A stretch of DNA of 64,000 bases from Sipunculus nudus (taxonomy: Eukaryota > Annelida > Sipuncula > Golfingiida > Sipunculidae). Location of the stretch: positions 28,202,008 through 28,266,007 of the forward strand of contig CM049313.1 in the NCBI GenBank assembly GCA_026874595.1. Direction: 5' to 3'. A model generated the notes under the pieces. The model worked only from the letters and a program-made list of their open reading frames with translations. It had not been told where the DNA came from and made no database searches. Each line of letters begins with the position of its first letter. Within the stretch, counting starts at the first letter, position 1. Both the position numbers and the translations under genes were made by a program. Of the stretch, positions 39,568-50,420 are shown one piece after another.

Positions 39568-39595
39568 TATCCGCTAAAACGAAGTTTTGCGGATA
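39568..39595. other. Hairpin-forming sequence TATCCGC...GCGGATA
   Basis: TATCCGCTAAAAC, a GAA loop, then GTTTTGCGGATA: a 12-bp stem with one bulged T. It lies about 200 bp before the 279-bp array and may mark one end of the mobile element that holds it. Confidence 0.6.
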
Positions 39596-39793
39596 TTATG
39601 TTTTTGACCGGGTTCCGCCGCCGCCGCCTTCGTTTCCGGAGAACTCCTCTAAGACTATGGGACGGATTTTTCCGAAACTTACACAAATTATCGGGTCACA
39701 TGTGAACTGGTGCCTAACCAATTGGCCTTGACCTCTGACCTTTCCTCTCTGCCGAGCGTCCGTTTGTGCGTCTGTTTCCACACATAAACCCAC

Positions 39794-40628
39794 ATATCTC
39801 GGGAACCGTTCGACCGATCAGGAAATTTTTTTTTGTACAAATGTAGCCCTTGGATAGCTTTATAACATACACAAAAAATGGTGGCGCCACCTTCAACCAT
39901 GTTTGCACGGTACCCATCTGTTCATCTGCCTTGGGTTAAAATCACTCATATCTCTGCAGTGGTTTGACTAATTCACCTGAAATTCGGCATGCATATACAT
40001 CCTAGATAGCTTTCTTGATTTTATGACAGGTGGCGCCATCTAGATTCACGTTCACGCTGCAGACATCCAAGCTCATATCTCGGGAACCGTTTGACCAATC
40101 AGGAAAAAAATAACACAAATGTAGCCCTTGGATAGCTTTATAACGTACACAAAAATGGTGGCGCCACCTGCAGCCATTTTCGCACAGCGTCCATCTGTTT
40201 GTCTGCCTCGGATTAAAGTCACTCATATCATCGCAGTGGTTTGACCAATATACCTGAAATTCAGCATGCGTATACATCCCGCATAGCTTTCTTTATTTTA
40301 TGACAGGTGGCGCCACCTACATTCAACTTCACGCTGTAGACATCCATGCTTATATCTCCGGACTCGTTCGACCAATCAGGACAAACAATTTACACAAATG
40401 TAGCCCTTGGACAGCTTTATAACATACACAAAAATGGTGGCGCTACCTGCAGCCATTTTCGCACAGCGTCCATCTGTTTGTCTGCTGTGGGATAAAATCA
40501 CTCATATCTCTGCAGTGGTTTGACTTTTCCACCTGAAGTTTTGCATGTGTATACATCTTCGATAGTTTCTCATTCAATTAACAGGTGGCGCCACCTACAA
40601 TCATGTTTACGTGGCAGACATCCATTCT
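39794..40628. repeat. Tandem array of 3 x ~279 bp with a recurring GGTGGCGCCACC palindrome
   Basis: Units start with ATATCTC at 39794, 40075 and 40352 (281 and 277 bp apart), and a fourth start-like site is at about 40629. Each unit is a dimer of two related halves of about 140 bp. Every half ends near the 12-bp palindrome GGTGGCGCCACC or a one-to-two-base variant, at 39880, 40029, 40157, 40306, 40436 and 40584. The minus-strand frames across it (for example 40277-40002) are not convincing genes. Confidence 0.88.
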
Positions 40629-40645
40629 AATATGTAACACATGTA

Positions 40646-41333
40646 ACTCTGTTTCCCCATGCCACTCAATCCATGCCTCACTTTACCCGTCCTACTGTGA
40701 TTTTTGCGGATGCACGTAGTCGCTTGTCGAATACCCGTATTCTAGTTTTAAATATTAAACTTTTAAATATTATAAAACTTTAAGTAAAAAGTTTGTCAAT
40801 GATCATATTATAAATATGATCATATTATCCTTCTTCAACGCAATTATAATTTGTGAACAGAAATTATAAAAAAATGACTTAAACATATTAGAAAATGCTT
40901 CTTTTTCCCACATTTTTTATTCACCAGGTAGACTGCCATATTTTTCATGATCCTTATTTTTCATTATACCTACTTTAGGGTGCAGCTTTATTTTTTTCAG
41001 GATGTTTAACTTAACTCATAAAATTAAACATATGCACTTTACAGAGCTCAAATATATTTTCCTAAAAAAAATACATCGTATAGGCGAACGTTTCTTTTTT
41101 TTTTTTTTAAATTAATTATGGGGGACCGTGAAATTGGCATGAAAATATCAAGCTCAGTCTATCATAATATAGAATTTCGAACCACTAGTCTGTGAAGATG
41201 TTGAAATTGTTGAATCACATGGGGCATTAAATTAGCAAAAACTATAACTCTCAGTGAAATATGGTGCTCTGTTGAAAATAATTTAATATATTTACTTTTT
41301 TATTTCCATGCGAGACACTATAAATTTGATAAT
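40646..41333. other. No gene recognised
   Basis: AT-rich. The stretch near 40729-40745 has a GAATA-CCCG-TATTC hairpin followed by TAG, which could be the right end of the element that holds the 279-bp array. A poly-T run lies at about 41094-41110. Confidence 0.4.
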
Positions 41334-41347
41334 AAGATCAGTTATTT
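41334..41347. repeat. Left target-site duplication of the SINE
   Basis: AAGATCAGTTATTT is repeated to the right of the SINE poly-A tail; its last 12 bases are an unambiguous match at 41761-41772. Confidence 0.92.
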
Positions 41348-41760
41348 AATACCGGCTTCTGTGGCTCAGGGGTAGAGCGCAGGACTCAAAGCCGGGAGAT
41401 CGTGAGTTCGAATCTCAGCCGAGGCGGTGAGGTTTTTCATGGTCGGCCCCCACCCAGGGTGAGCGCTCTGCAGGCTTAATGGGAAGGTCGTGCCCAACGG
41501 CCGTGTTTCACTCACAAACGAGTGCGCCTTTCGGGGGTCCTCGGTGGTATGATTACCAACCAAGGGCCCGCAGGTGCAGTAGTCACCGGGCCTGGTTAAC
41601 GCCAGGATATAAAATGAGAGGAAGTGTGATACTGCCGTGTCACGTAGTCCGAAACCGGAATGGAAATCTGCAGATGTACATATACTTAGTTAAGCTAGCA
41701 TTAAAAAATTGAGGCGGTTACCTCAAACAACAAAAATTTAAAAAAAAAAAAAAAAAAAAA
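41348..41760 (+). mobile_element. tRNA-derived SINE, full length
   Basis: A 413-bp short interspersed element. The 5' head (about 41352-41427) is tRNA-like. It has a box A, TGGCTCAGGGGTAGAGC, 41368-41384 approximately, and a box B, GAGTTCGAATCTC, at about 41404-41416, which together form an internal RNA polymerase III promoter. The acceptor stem is poorly paired and no CCA or clean cloverleaf is present, so it is not a working tRNA. A tRNA-unrelated body of about 300 bp follows, then a poly-A tail (about 41740-41760). It is bracketed by 12-14-bp direct repeats, the mark of LINE-mediated insertion. The two flanking repeats are identical, so the insertion is fairly young. The SINE family could not be named. 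Confidence 0.92.
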
Positions 41761-41772
41761 GATCAGTTATTT
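41761..41772. repeat. Right target-site duplication of the SINE
   Basis: GATCAGTTATTT follows the poly-A tail and matches 41336-41347 exactly. Confidence 0.92.
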
Positions 41773-41811
41773 TCCAGATGTTGTACCTGCTATAATGGGC
41801 CATGTTTCTTG

Positions 41812-41832
41812 TACACACACACACACACACAC

Positions 41833-41878
<46 letters not shown>
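41812..41878. repeat. (CA)n(TA)n compound microsatellite
   Basis: A CA run passes into a TA run without a break. Confidence 0.95.
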
Positions 41879-41881
<3 letters not shown>

Positions 41882-43540
41882 AAGGAATGAAATTTAAATA
41901 TATTTACATAAAAAAGTCTTAAAATATAATATATCATGTTATTATATCTTACCTGTTGAGAAAGAGGGAGAGCGCGGTAGAAGTTGATCAAAGAAAGAAT
42001 GATGAAATAAATTTTGCCACATAAATCTACAACCACAGATACAATTTCTATTTATGTATAAGTTTATTCATTTCTGCAATTAACCAGTGCGATCAACGCA
42101 CAGCAGATTGTGATTCCTTGCTGATGCCCGGACGGTCTTATAATCCGGCTCTATTCACGTGAACTGAGAGACCTTTCAAAGACGGAGTCTCTGTCCGGAG
42201 AGTATGAATCCTTCTCACGTTGCATAGCGACAAATGGCCACATTGGATAAACAGCGTTGTGTGGGTTGTACAAGAAAGAACCTGTAAAATAAGTTTTTTG
42301 TCAGTTAGAATGTAAAATTGTTTATCACCCGAAACAATATTAACTGTCAGGTCCCTGTCTTGGGTGGCGACATCTATATATCGCCACCCATTCTATTCAT
42401 TCTCCGCTTTGTGTCATCCGCCGCGGTGGGATATGGCGAATCAGACAAACGAATCGGATGTAGCTCCCATCCCACAAACAAGGGACCTATGGGTCACGAC
42501 GCTCAGCTGTTATATATGATAAAAAAATATTATTTAGAAATAAGGCACATGCTGGTTTTGTGTGGTAATAAATATAAGCTGTATTATGAGTTGTTGTTGT
42601 TTAGCTTATGTATGATTTTGATAGTACCTTTGGAGACAGGGAAGAGGATTGAATTCATTTATTTTATTAACAAATGGAGTACTACTGTCACACAGATTTT
42701 GACTTGGCCATATAACTTATAAGCAGAACATATAATATAAGAGTTTAACTATTTATTAAATATATTACAAATATTGTCCCAAATATAATTTTTATTAAAA
42801 ATAATAAGAGAATCATATGATTTTTTTAAAATGAATATAACTGATATGATTATTAAAATAATATTAAAGAATATATTCATGAATGCATTCATGAATACAT
42901 TTTGAAAGTATTTGCACGAGTATTCATATACTTTCATTTTTACCTGAATTCCCATTCTTTATGCAAGAAATTTTATAAATGAGTACATAATCATATTCGT
43001 ATTTAAATACAATTACAAAGTTTTCGCACCATGTCTGGTATTAATTCAGTTTTCACCAAACAATGATGTTGAGAATCCAGAATATACAAAATTCACACAT
43101 TTAAATAATGATCATAAGTACCTGGTTTTATGGCTTTTATTTATATTAAAAAATAACTGTAAAAAATTCATTTTGGACTAATTTCACATCAATGTACACA
43201 CGAGACACAGTAGGAATCTAGATTAATATTATCAACTGCATCTTTGTCTATCATTAATTTCCTTCATATAATCCCTAATGATTAGTAATGAATAATATGA
43301 TTTACTTCTTTATCATTAAAATTGAACTGAAAAATGCCATAGGTGACTGCATGGTGTTATTTGGAATATGTGACATTCTACCCATCGATACAAGATTCTT
43401 ATATCATCAGTAACTGCAAGTTAATTTCCTGTTATTATAAACTAACAAATTCCTTTTCTATTTTTCTTTAATTTGTTATTTAAAACCAATAAAAATTTAT
43501 TAATTTATTGTTTATTGTTATGTTGTTGGTTAAAACTACT
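41879..43540. other. No gene recognised
   Basis: Mostly AT-rich. The 134-residue frame at 42318-42722 has no family match, and its second half is low-complexity AT-rich sequence. GGGTCACGACGCTCAG at about 42494-42509 is an inverted near-copy of sequence at 37922-37945, which suggests decayed transposon DNA. Confidence 0.45.
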
Positions 43541-43821
43541 AGATGAGTTGGGTTGGACACCTGGATCAACTGTGGCTGGCCATAAGCTGCCTGGATTCTC
43601 GCCTCAAGCGTGCATAATTTGATGAAAGGTCAACAAGGTCAACATACAGGTGACTCAAGAGGGGCTGGAGAGAGCCAAAGTCTGACAGGGTCTCATAAAA
43701 AACATTAATAAAAGCTACAATATTTGGCCCATTTCTTTCAGCTTTCTAAAATAAAAAGCTGAAATCCTTATGTGTGCATGATATGAAATTTATATCAACA
43801 GTGCTCACGGGAAACAAACGA

Positions 43822-46375
43822 GCCATGGTCACAGTTGGGCAAAATTTAAGGTACTAATTTTATATTTATACTAATAACTTATAAAATTTGAAAAATTCAG
43901 AACTAATTTTGGGTATTCAATTGAATCTTGATTAAATAATGTTACATCCCTGACAAAAAAATCTCTAGCTTCAGCAATGCCCTTGTTAAGGGAGTAAATA
44001 TATTTCTTGATTTTTTACAAAGTGCATTATGTTTGGGCCCATAACTTAAAACAATTACGCAATACTGACATCATTCTGGAATGTGCATAGAGAATGAAAA
44101 ATATGTATATTATTTATGATTAAAGTCAGATCAGTGGTTTTGATATTAGACAGTCTTAAAGTGTAACAATGGCTTTTTTATGGAAAAATGAAGTTTTTCA
44201 TTAATATCTCGCAGGTATTAAGTCCTAGTGACCACATTCTTGGCATGGTAGGGGATTTTGGAGACATCTAACTGTATGCCGAATTTAAGGAACTTAGAGC
44301 TGAAGCTGGGGAGCTGAGCTCTTGCAAACTGCATAACACTAGCTTGATGTAAACAATATGTTAATGGTGCTTGAAAACTTGATTAAAATCTACAGTTTTT
44401 GATCAACTGGTTTCAAATTTTTGGTGTTAACAGTTGAAATGCTAACAAAAACATGCTGTGAAAATTAAATCCACAGTACTTACAGTAAAAAAAACGTGCC
44501 ATGGTCAAAGTTGGGCAAAATTTAAGGTACCAAGTTTTTATTTTTATTAATATTTTAAAAAATTTAAAAGATTTTCATCTAATTTTGGGTATACAATTTA
44601 ATTTTGATTAATTAAAGTTATATTACTGGAAAAAAGGTCCATAGCTTAAGTGATCAAATATTATGCTAATTACAATCTAAGCTTTAATTTATTCCTGGAA
44701 TTAATAGTCAATTTCACACCTTGTGAAGTTTTTACTCTTCTCAAGGAAGGAATTACTTATCTGATGAACATCCACACTTTCATAGCAATACACCACTTTG
44801 TGGGCACAATTAAATGTGCACTTTAATCATTGTAACCCTGGTGGTAAATACAAAATCTAAAATGTAGCATAGCCAAGAATAAAATGAAATACAGAAAATT
44901 ATAACATTCATCTAGTTAATGCATCATCTAGGGTGGGGGGGGGGGGGGTGTGCAGGGCTGAGAAGAAGCCTGCTAGTAGTGGCCCAGCTGAGCCAAGACA
45001 AGCTGCCTGGTGTGGGTTAATAATGCAAGTGAAGGCTTTACTACAAGGTGGGCTAGATGTAAACAACACTTGACATGGTGTATGAAAACTTGAATAAAAG
45101 CTACTCTTTTCAATCAATTCCTTTGAAATTTCAGATTTTAAAAGATTAAATCCTTATGTATATATGCTGTGAAAATTAAATAAACAGTGCTTACAGAAAA
45201 AAAACATGCCATTGCCAAAGTTTGACAAAATTTAGGGTATTGATTTTTTATTTAAGCTAATAACTTGAAAAATTTGCAAAATTCAGATCTAATTTTTGGT
45301 AAACAATCGAATCTTGATTAAATTAAGTTATATTCCTGAAAAAAAGTCTCGAGCTTCAGCAATTCTCATCTTAGATGAGTAAATATATTTCTTGATTTTT
45401 AAAAAAGTGCATTATGTTTGGGCCCATAACTTTAAAAAAATACACAATACTGACATCATTTCTGGCATGTGCATAGCGAATGTATAGAAAAATATGTGTA
45501 TTATATATGATCAAAGTCAGATCAGTGGTTTTGATATGAGGCAGTCTTAAAGTGTAACAATGGGTTTTTAATGGAAAAATGAAGTTTTTCATTGATATCT
45601 CGAAGGAATTAAGTCCTAGTGACCACATTCTTGGCATGGTAGGGGATTTTGGAGAAATCTAACTGGATGCCAAATTTAAGGAACTTAGAGCTGAAGCTCG
45701 GGAGCTGAGCTCTAGCAAACTGCATAACACTAGCAATATGTGACATGCTGCTTGAAAACTTGAATAAAATCTACAGTTTTTGATCAACTGGTTTCAAATT
45801 TTTGCTGTTAACAGTTGAAATGCTAACAAAAACATGCTGTGAAAATTAAATCCACAGCAGTTACAGCAAAAAAAAAACGTGCCATGGTCAAAGTTGGGCA
45901 AAATTTTTTATTTTTGCTAATATTTTTAAAAATTTAAAAGATTTTGATCTAATTTTGGGTATACAATTTAATTTTGATTAATAAAAGTAATATTACTGGA
46001 AAAAAGTGCTTAGCTTTAACAAGTTTTGAGTTAAGTGATAAAATTTCTTTCCTGATTATTTACAAAATGCATTATGTTTTGGCCCATAACTTTTTTAAAT
46101 TATATAATACAGGCCTAATTTCTAGCATGTGCATAGGAATTATATAGAGGATTATTTATAGGAAATATGAGGAAAAACAGATGAGTGGTTTTGATATTAG
46201 GCAGTCCTGAAGTGTGAAAATAGGTTTATAATAAAAAATTGAGGTTTTTTCATTAATTTCTCAAAAGAATGAAGTCGCAAAGACCCAGTTTTCGGCTTGG
46301 TAGGAGATCTTGGGGACATCTAACATTATGCTGAATTTTCGATTCCTAGGTCTTACGGTTTCAAAACGTGCCACA
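43822..46375. repeat. Four diverged tandem repeats of about 670-710 bp
   Basis: The anchor GCCATGGTCAAAGTTGGGCAAAATTT (or near variants) lies at 43822, 44498, 45208 and 45881. A second anchor, GGGCCCATAACTT (GGCCCATAACTT in the last), lies at about 44035, 45419 and 46080. Unit 2 has a divergent middle lacking the second anchor, and unit 4 runs into the transposon terminus. The repeats are AT-rich and encode nothing recognisable. Confidence 0.85.
44929..44950 (+). repeat. Poly-G tract
   Basis: A run of about 14 consecutive G preceded by GGGTGGGG. It can form a G-quadruplex and is likely length-unstable. Confidence 0.9.
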
Positions 46376-46377
46376 TC

Positions 46378-46473
46378 TACGGACGGACGGACGGACGGAC
46401 GGACAGACGGACGGACGACGGACAATGGACCACGACTATAGCTCAGATGACTTATAGTCAGCTGAGTTAAAAA
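46378..46473 (-). mobile_element. Terminal sequence of a bivalve-type transposon (right end)
   Basis: A (GGAC)n run at 46378-46424 is followed by GACTATAGCTCAGATGACTTATAGTCAGCTGAGTTAAAA. Read on the minus strand it begins TTTTAACTCAGCTGA and has AAGTCATCTGAGCTATAG, followed by GTCCGTCC runs: the same layout as 36078-36160 but in the opposite orientation. It closes the element that holds the 690-bp repeats. Confidence 0.72.
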
Positions 46474-47448
46474 CGAACAAGGTTTCTTATACGCTTAATT
46501 ATGTACAATGTTCAGTCTTTATGTCTTCTCATACATGATGTGGAACACCTTCACATCAGAGGAACAGCTCTCGACTGATACACAGACTTATAAGGTGAAA
46601 CTGAAAAGATATAACAGTTATAAACTATCTGAGTAAATTCAGTTTTTTTATCGCAATAAAACCATATTATTATGGTTCATCATAATACAATACATACAAG
46701 AAACGATTTCCTTGACAGAACAAGAATGGTCGTTACTGGTGCTGCCATCTGTAGGAAGGTTATGAAAGTAATACAAAATCTAAGACTGAACATGGAATAC
46801 CGTGCAAGGTACAGAACAAATGCACGTATATAATATCGTTTCATCACACTCATTGACAAGGGTTTGGAAGATTTATCTTAAACACACTTCTTACTGCTTA
46901 AAGAGTGGATTTCTTAACTTTACAAGGATAACAGGAGAAACGTGTTATCACGTGACATCATAATGCACAGAATGATACAGAAACTACTTGCGCGAGATAA
47001 AATAGCTTCAGTTCTAAAGGATGTGCGTTGTTACATAAGAAAAACTCCATAAAAGGGTAATCGAAAGGTACTAGCTTATTGTTACCTCGTTGCCGACCCT
47101 GTGGGCTTCATGGGAGACTACGAAACGGGGTAAATACTGAAGACGAGACTTCTTCACGTCTTCACAGAGTAACGAAAATGGCGAAACGCGCGGAGTAATA
47201 CGTGTTACTGTAGATCACATTGTAGGACAAAATATAAACTACTAAGGTACACAGCTAAGGTAGAGTACAGATAAAGGGCCAACTACAGATAAATAATAAA
47301 TCTGAAATACGAATACTTAAGGATCCTCGAGGCTCAAAACCAAGCCCCAGACATTTCACAAAGGACGGACTATATCGTTGATAGAACGAACACGATTCTG
47401 ATTGCTTAAATTGGTTACTGATGGAACTGAAGCTACCGCGGTACTTCC
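46474..47448. other. No gene recognised; probable 5' leader or flank of the DIRS-like element
   Basis: No substantial frame. An inverted pair GAAGACGAGACTTC...ACGTCTTC lies near 47138-47165. It could include the promoter and terminal repeat of the downstream DIRS-like element, but I could not match it to sequence beyond 51 kb. Confidence 0.4.
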
Positions 47449-48575
47449 ATGGTGGGCCGTTCCGTACCCAAGCTAAACGTTGTGGCGGCAGCTACATCGG
47501 AGGAAAGTGCTACAAAAATATTAGTTGGTTTAAAGAGTCTAAATGCGTCAGTTGGACAGTTATCGTCTAGGGTAGATATAATTGAACGGAACATTGGTCA
47601 GGAATCACTTGCCGAGGCGGATAATACTCTAAATAATGCTCCGGCCACCAGCATTTCTGGCGCCATATCAAAGAGTTACACAGGAAATCTTTCTGCGAAT
47701 GCACCCAGTGACCCTCAACCTGATGTGTCGCATGAAAACGGTCAGTCAAACTTGCGTGATAAGCGGCGCGTTACATGCCAGAAACCGTGGTTGAGTACCA
47801 CAACACCAGTGTAGAAAATTCCGCAAATGTTGCCGGTGCCAACTGTCACATGGACGGTAACTTTGTTCGCCCTAGATATAATCCAGCCGGAGGTTCATCA
47901 AGTGTTCAGGGCGCCCTCGGTTACTCACGTTTTGATAACGAGTTCCTACAGAATGAATATAGAACTATTGAAGACGGGGTACGCCGTACTAGACTTCCAA
48001 ATGATTTGAGACTTGGTGACTCGGGTAGAACAGGTATACGGAGAGCAGATCAGCCAGTATTCAGTATCATTTCTAGAACTGGTAAATATTTTGAGACATT
48101 ATTGAAGGTGGTATCAGAACTCGAATCTGGTTCCGTGAGTGAAGGTGATTACAGGACATATTTGTAATATCATTTGCTGCATTACGTTTTTTGCAAGAGG
48201 AGTATGCTCTACTTGGTGCAGGGAAACTTAGGTACAGAAACAGCTGGCGTATATCGTTGTATGCAGCGTCACGCGGATGCCTTCCCTGCAGCTTCACTTG
48301 ATACCTTGCGTAATTGTGTTGCAATATCTGCCGCTAGGGAGCAGCACCAACAATCACAGCGCCGTGGCCAGGGTTGGCGTCGTTCACTTGTTTTTAGCCG
48401 TGGAGGCGGACGTGGCTTCATTGACAGGCAACAGTCAACTGATGTATTCCGCTCATTCATTGGCAACAGAGGTTTTTTTTCCATTCAACCGTGGTCGGAG
48501 TGGTCGTCCAGACGGGCCGGACAATCCTATGGACTAGTTCCACTTTTTGGGATGAAAGTGAACTGTGTACTGTGA
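47449..48575 (+). pseudogene. DIRS-like element: Gag-like ORF, broken
   Basis: Three plus-strand segments (47449-47814, 47775-48167 and 48174-48575) lie immediately upstream of a DIRS-type RT. The first two are in different frames and overlap by 40 bases. The second and third share a frame and are parted by a stop at 48165. Content is hydrophilic: a coiled-coil-like start (KSLNASVGQLSSRVDIIERN), then a conserved-looking YFETLLKVVSELESG stretch. The third segment ends in an RNA-binding-like tract rich in R, G and Q (QRRGQGWRRSLVFSRGGGRGF). This is what DIRS Gag proteins look like, but the call rests mainly on position. Confidence 0.65.
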
Positions 48576-48651
48576 TTGGTCTATTCAGTGTTTCAACATG
48601 ATTTTGCATGTTTTTGTTTCTTTTGCATGTATGTAAGGTTTTATCATTCAT

Positions 48652-49550
48652 ATGTATATGAATCCCCTGGCTCGACATGCGGATGCTTGGATGAACATTA
48701 ATGCCAGTGAGAACATATTGGATTGGGTAAATAATGGTGTACCTTTAGTCTTCGAGGCCCAGTTTGGTTTTAGGTTACAAAATTACTCTTTGTCAGAGTC
48801 AGAAAGATGGTTTATTGATGCTAAATTACTTGAGTTACTTGGCCAAGGTGTAATACGAAAATGTCATGTTGGTGAGTACCCATTGTGTAATCACCATTAA
48901 AGTGTGTATCTAAAAAAGGTGGGGAGTACCGGTTAATCATAGACCTCCGATTGTTAAATCAAAATATTGTTGTTCCTAAGTTCCGGTCAGATGGTATTGA
49001 TACAGTGTCAGAAGAAATAGAGCACAATGACTTGTTAGTTACTGCAGATCTTAAAGATGGGTTTTATCACGTTGGTGTACATGCCGATTTTCAAAGGTAC
49101 TTAGGATTCGAATGGCGAGGACAGTCATTTGTCTTTACAGCCTTACCACAGGGGTTAGCTTGGAGCCCTTATTATTTTTACAAGATTCTCCGTCCCGTGG
49201 TACAATATTTGAACATGGTGTCAAATTGGTTTTATATGTAGGTGATTTTGTATTGATGTTAAGAAGTCATACTGCCACTGACCACATTGATCTCTTTGTA
49301 CACACACTACTTGATTTAGGTTGGACGTGCTGACCCCGTCCACTTGTTGTACCTACTAGGTTTTGTAATTAACATTGCCCATCACGGAGGTATTCCGTAT
49401 ATTCAGGTCACCAAGCAGCGTATCCGGCGTCTTAAAAGGGATATTAGGCGCAGCTTGGGTAAAGGCACTGCCTCGGCTTGGAAACTTGCATGCATTGCAG
49501 GTCAATGTGTGTCAATGACAAAGGCCATTCTGCCTGCAAAACTTTTGTAG
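48652..49550 (+). pseudogene. DIRS-like element: reverse transcriptase domain, broken
   Basis: Segment 48652-48900 has LLELLGQGVIRKC, the RT start. Segment 48951-49241 has LNQNIVVPKF, then motif A as LVTADLKDGFYHVGV. It continues with FVFTALPQGLAWSPYYFYKIL (motif B region). The next frame gives YVGDFVLM at about 49235-49258, where an active RT has YxDD, followed by LGFVINI and the region before RNase H (49344-49550). At least three frame changes and stops break the ORF, and the catalytic box is degraded. In DIRS-type retrotransposons this RT copies the element through a circular intermediate that a tyrosine recombinase then integrates. Confidence 0.88.
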
Positions 49551-49639
49551 AGAAATATTTATCGGTGTTTAGCCCAAAGAGTTTCTTGAGATGGTATAAT
49601 CGTTTAGAACCCGTGTATTGTCAAGGAGCTAACTTGGTG

Positions 49640-50420
49640 GCGAGAAGCTATTGATAATTGGAACGGTGCCCCCATACGAGATAAACCTATAGATATTCAG
49701 GTTGCTACGGATGCAAGTAGTTTTGGTTGGGGCGCTTGTATTGAGACATTAAATGTTGAAGCTTCAGGACAATGGAATACTCGGGTCGCCCACATGCCTT
49801 CCAACTACAGGGAGCTTCTTGCCATAGGGCTGGCTCTGAGGACATTTGGACCCGAACTCCAGGGGAAATCTGTTCAAATCTTGAGCGACAATGTGACACG
49901 GTTGCATGTGTCAACCGTTTATACAGTCCAAGTCAGGAATTAGAGGACTTAGTTCAAAGAGTTTGGCTAGAGGCACATACATGGGACATAGATCTAAAGG
50001 CGAAATACTTCGCTGGAAAACAGAACCGTCACGCCGATATGTTGAGCCGAAATTTGTCCCCGTACGAATGGAAACTAAACACACGTTTATTCCATTTTCT
50101 AGACTTAATGTGGGGACCTCACACCATCGACCGGTTTGCTTCAATGATGACAGCGCAACTACCCCGTTACAATAGCCTGTATCACGACCCCCTCTCGTCC
50201 GGTATAGATGCTTCGGCTCACAATTGGACGGGCGAAAACAATTTTGTCAATCCACCGTTTTGGCTCATTTCGAAGATTCTAAATCTAATCGCATCTCAAA
50301 AGGTGGAGGCAACCCTAATAGCACCTTACTTGCCAGCTCAACCTTGTTTCGTCAGCTGGTCCAAATGTCAACGGTCCCTCCGTTCCGGATCCCAAACAAC
50401 CCCCGGTCAATTTGGCAATT
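49640..50420 (+). pseudogene. DIRS-like element: RNase H and methyltransferase-like region
   Basis: IQVATDASSFGWGA (about 49690) is the RNase H start. NYRELLAIGLALRTFG and LSDNVT follow, giving the expected D-E-D spacing up to about 49900. A frame change joins this to the frame 49772-50422, with LKAKYFAGKQNRHADMLSR, the RNase H end (about 50000-50050). Next come HTIDRFASMMTAQLPRYNS and FVNPPFWLISKIL. This block after RNase H is the Dam-like methyltransferase region of DIRS1-type elements; NPPF resembles its catalytic (D/N)PPY/F motif. Its presence favours a DIRS1-like over a copia or gypsy assignment. Confidence 0.86.

Noticed and set aside
39596-40277. Overlapping minus-strand frames of 65-91 residues
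   Set aside because: They run over the 279-bp tandem array and its flank, in several frames, with no family resemblance.
41352-41427. Functional tRNA gene
   Set aside because: Boxes A and B are good but the acceptor stem is mismatched. The sequence continues into a SINE body with a poly-A tail and target duplications.
42318-42722. 134-residue plus-strand frame
   Set aside because: No recognisable domain, AT-rich second half, and it lies in DNA that looks like decayed transposon.
49705-50144. Minus-strand frames of 69-77 residues
   Set aside because: They overlap the plus-strand DIRS RNase H and methyltransferase-like region, which has clear motifs.
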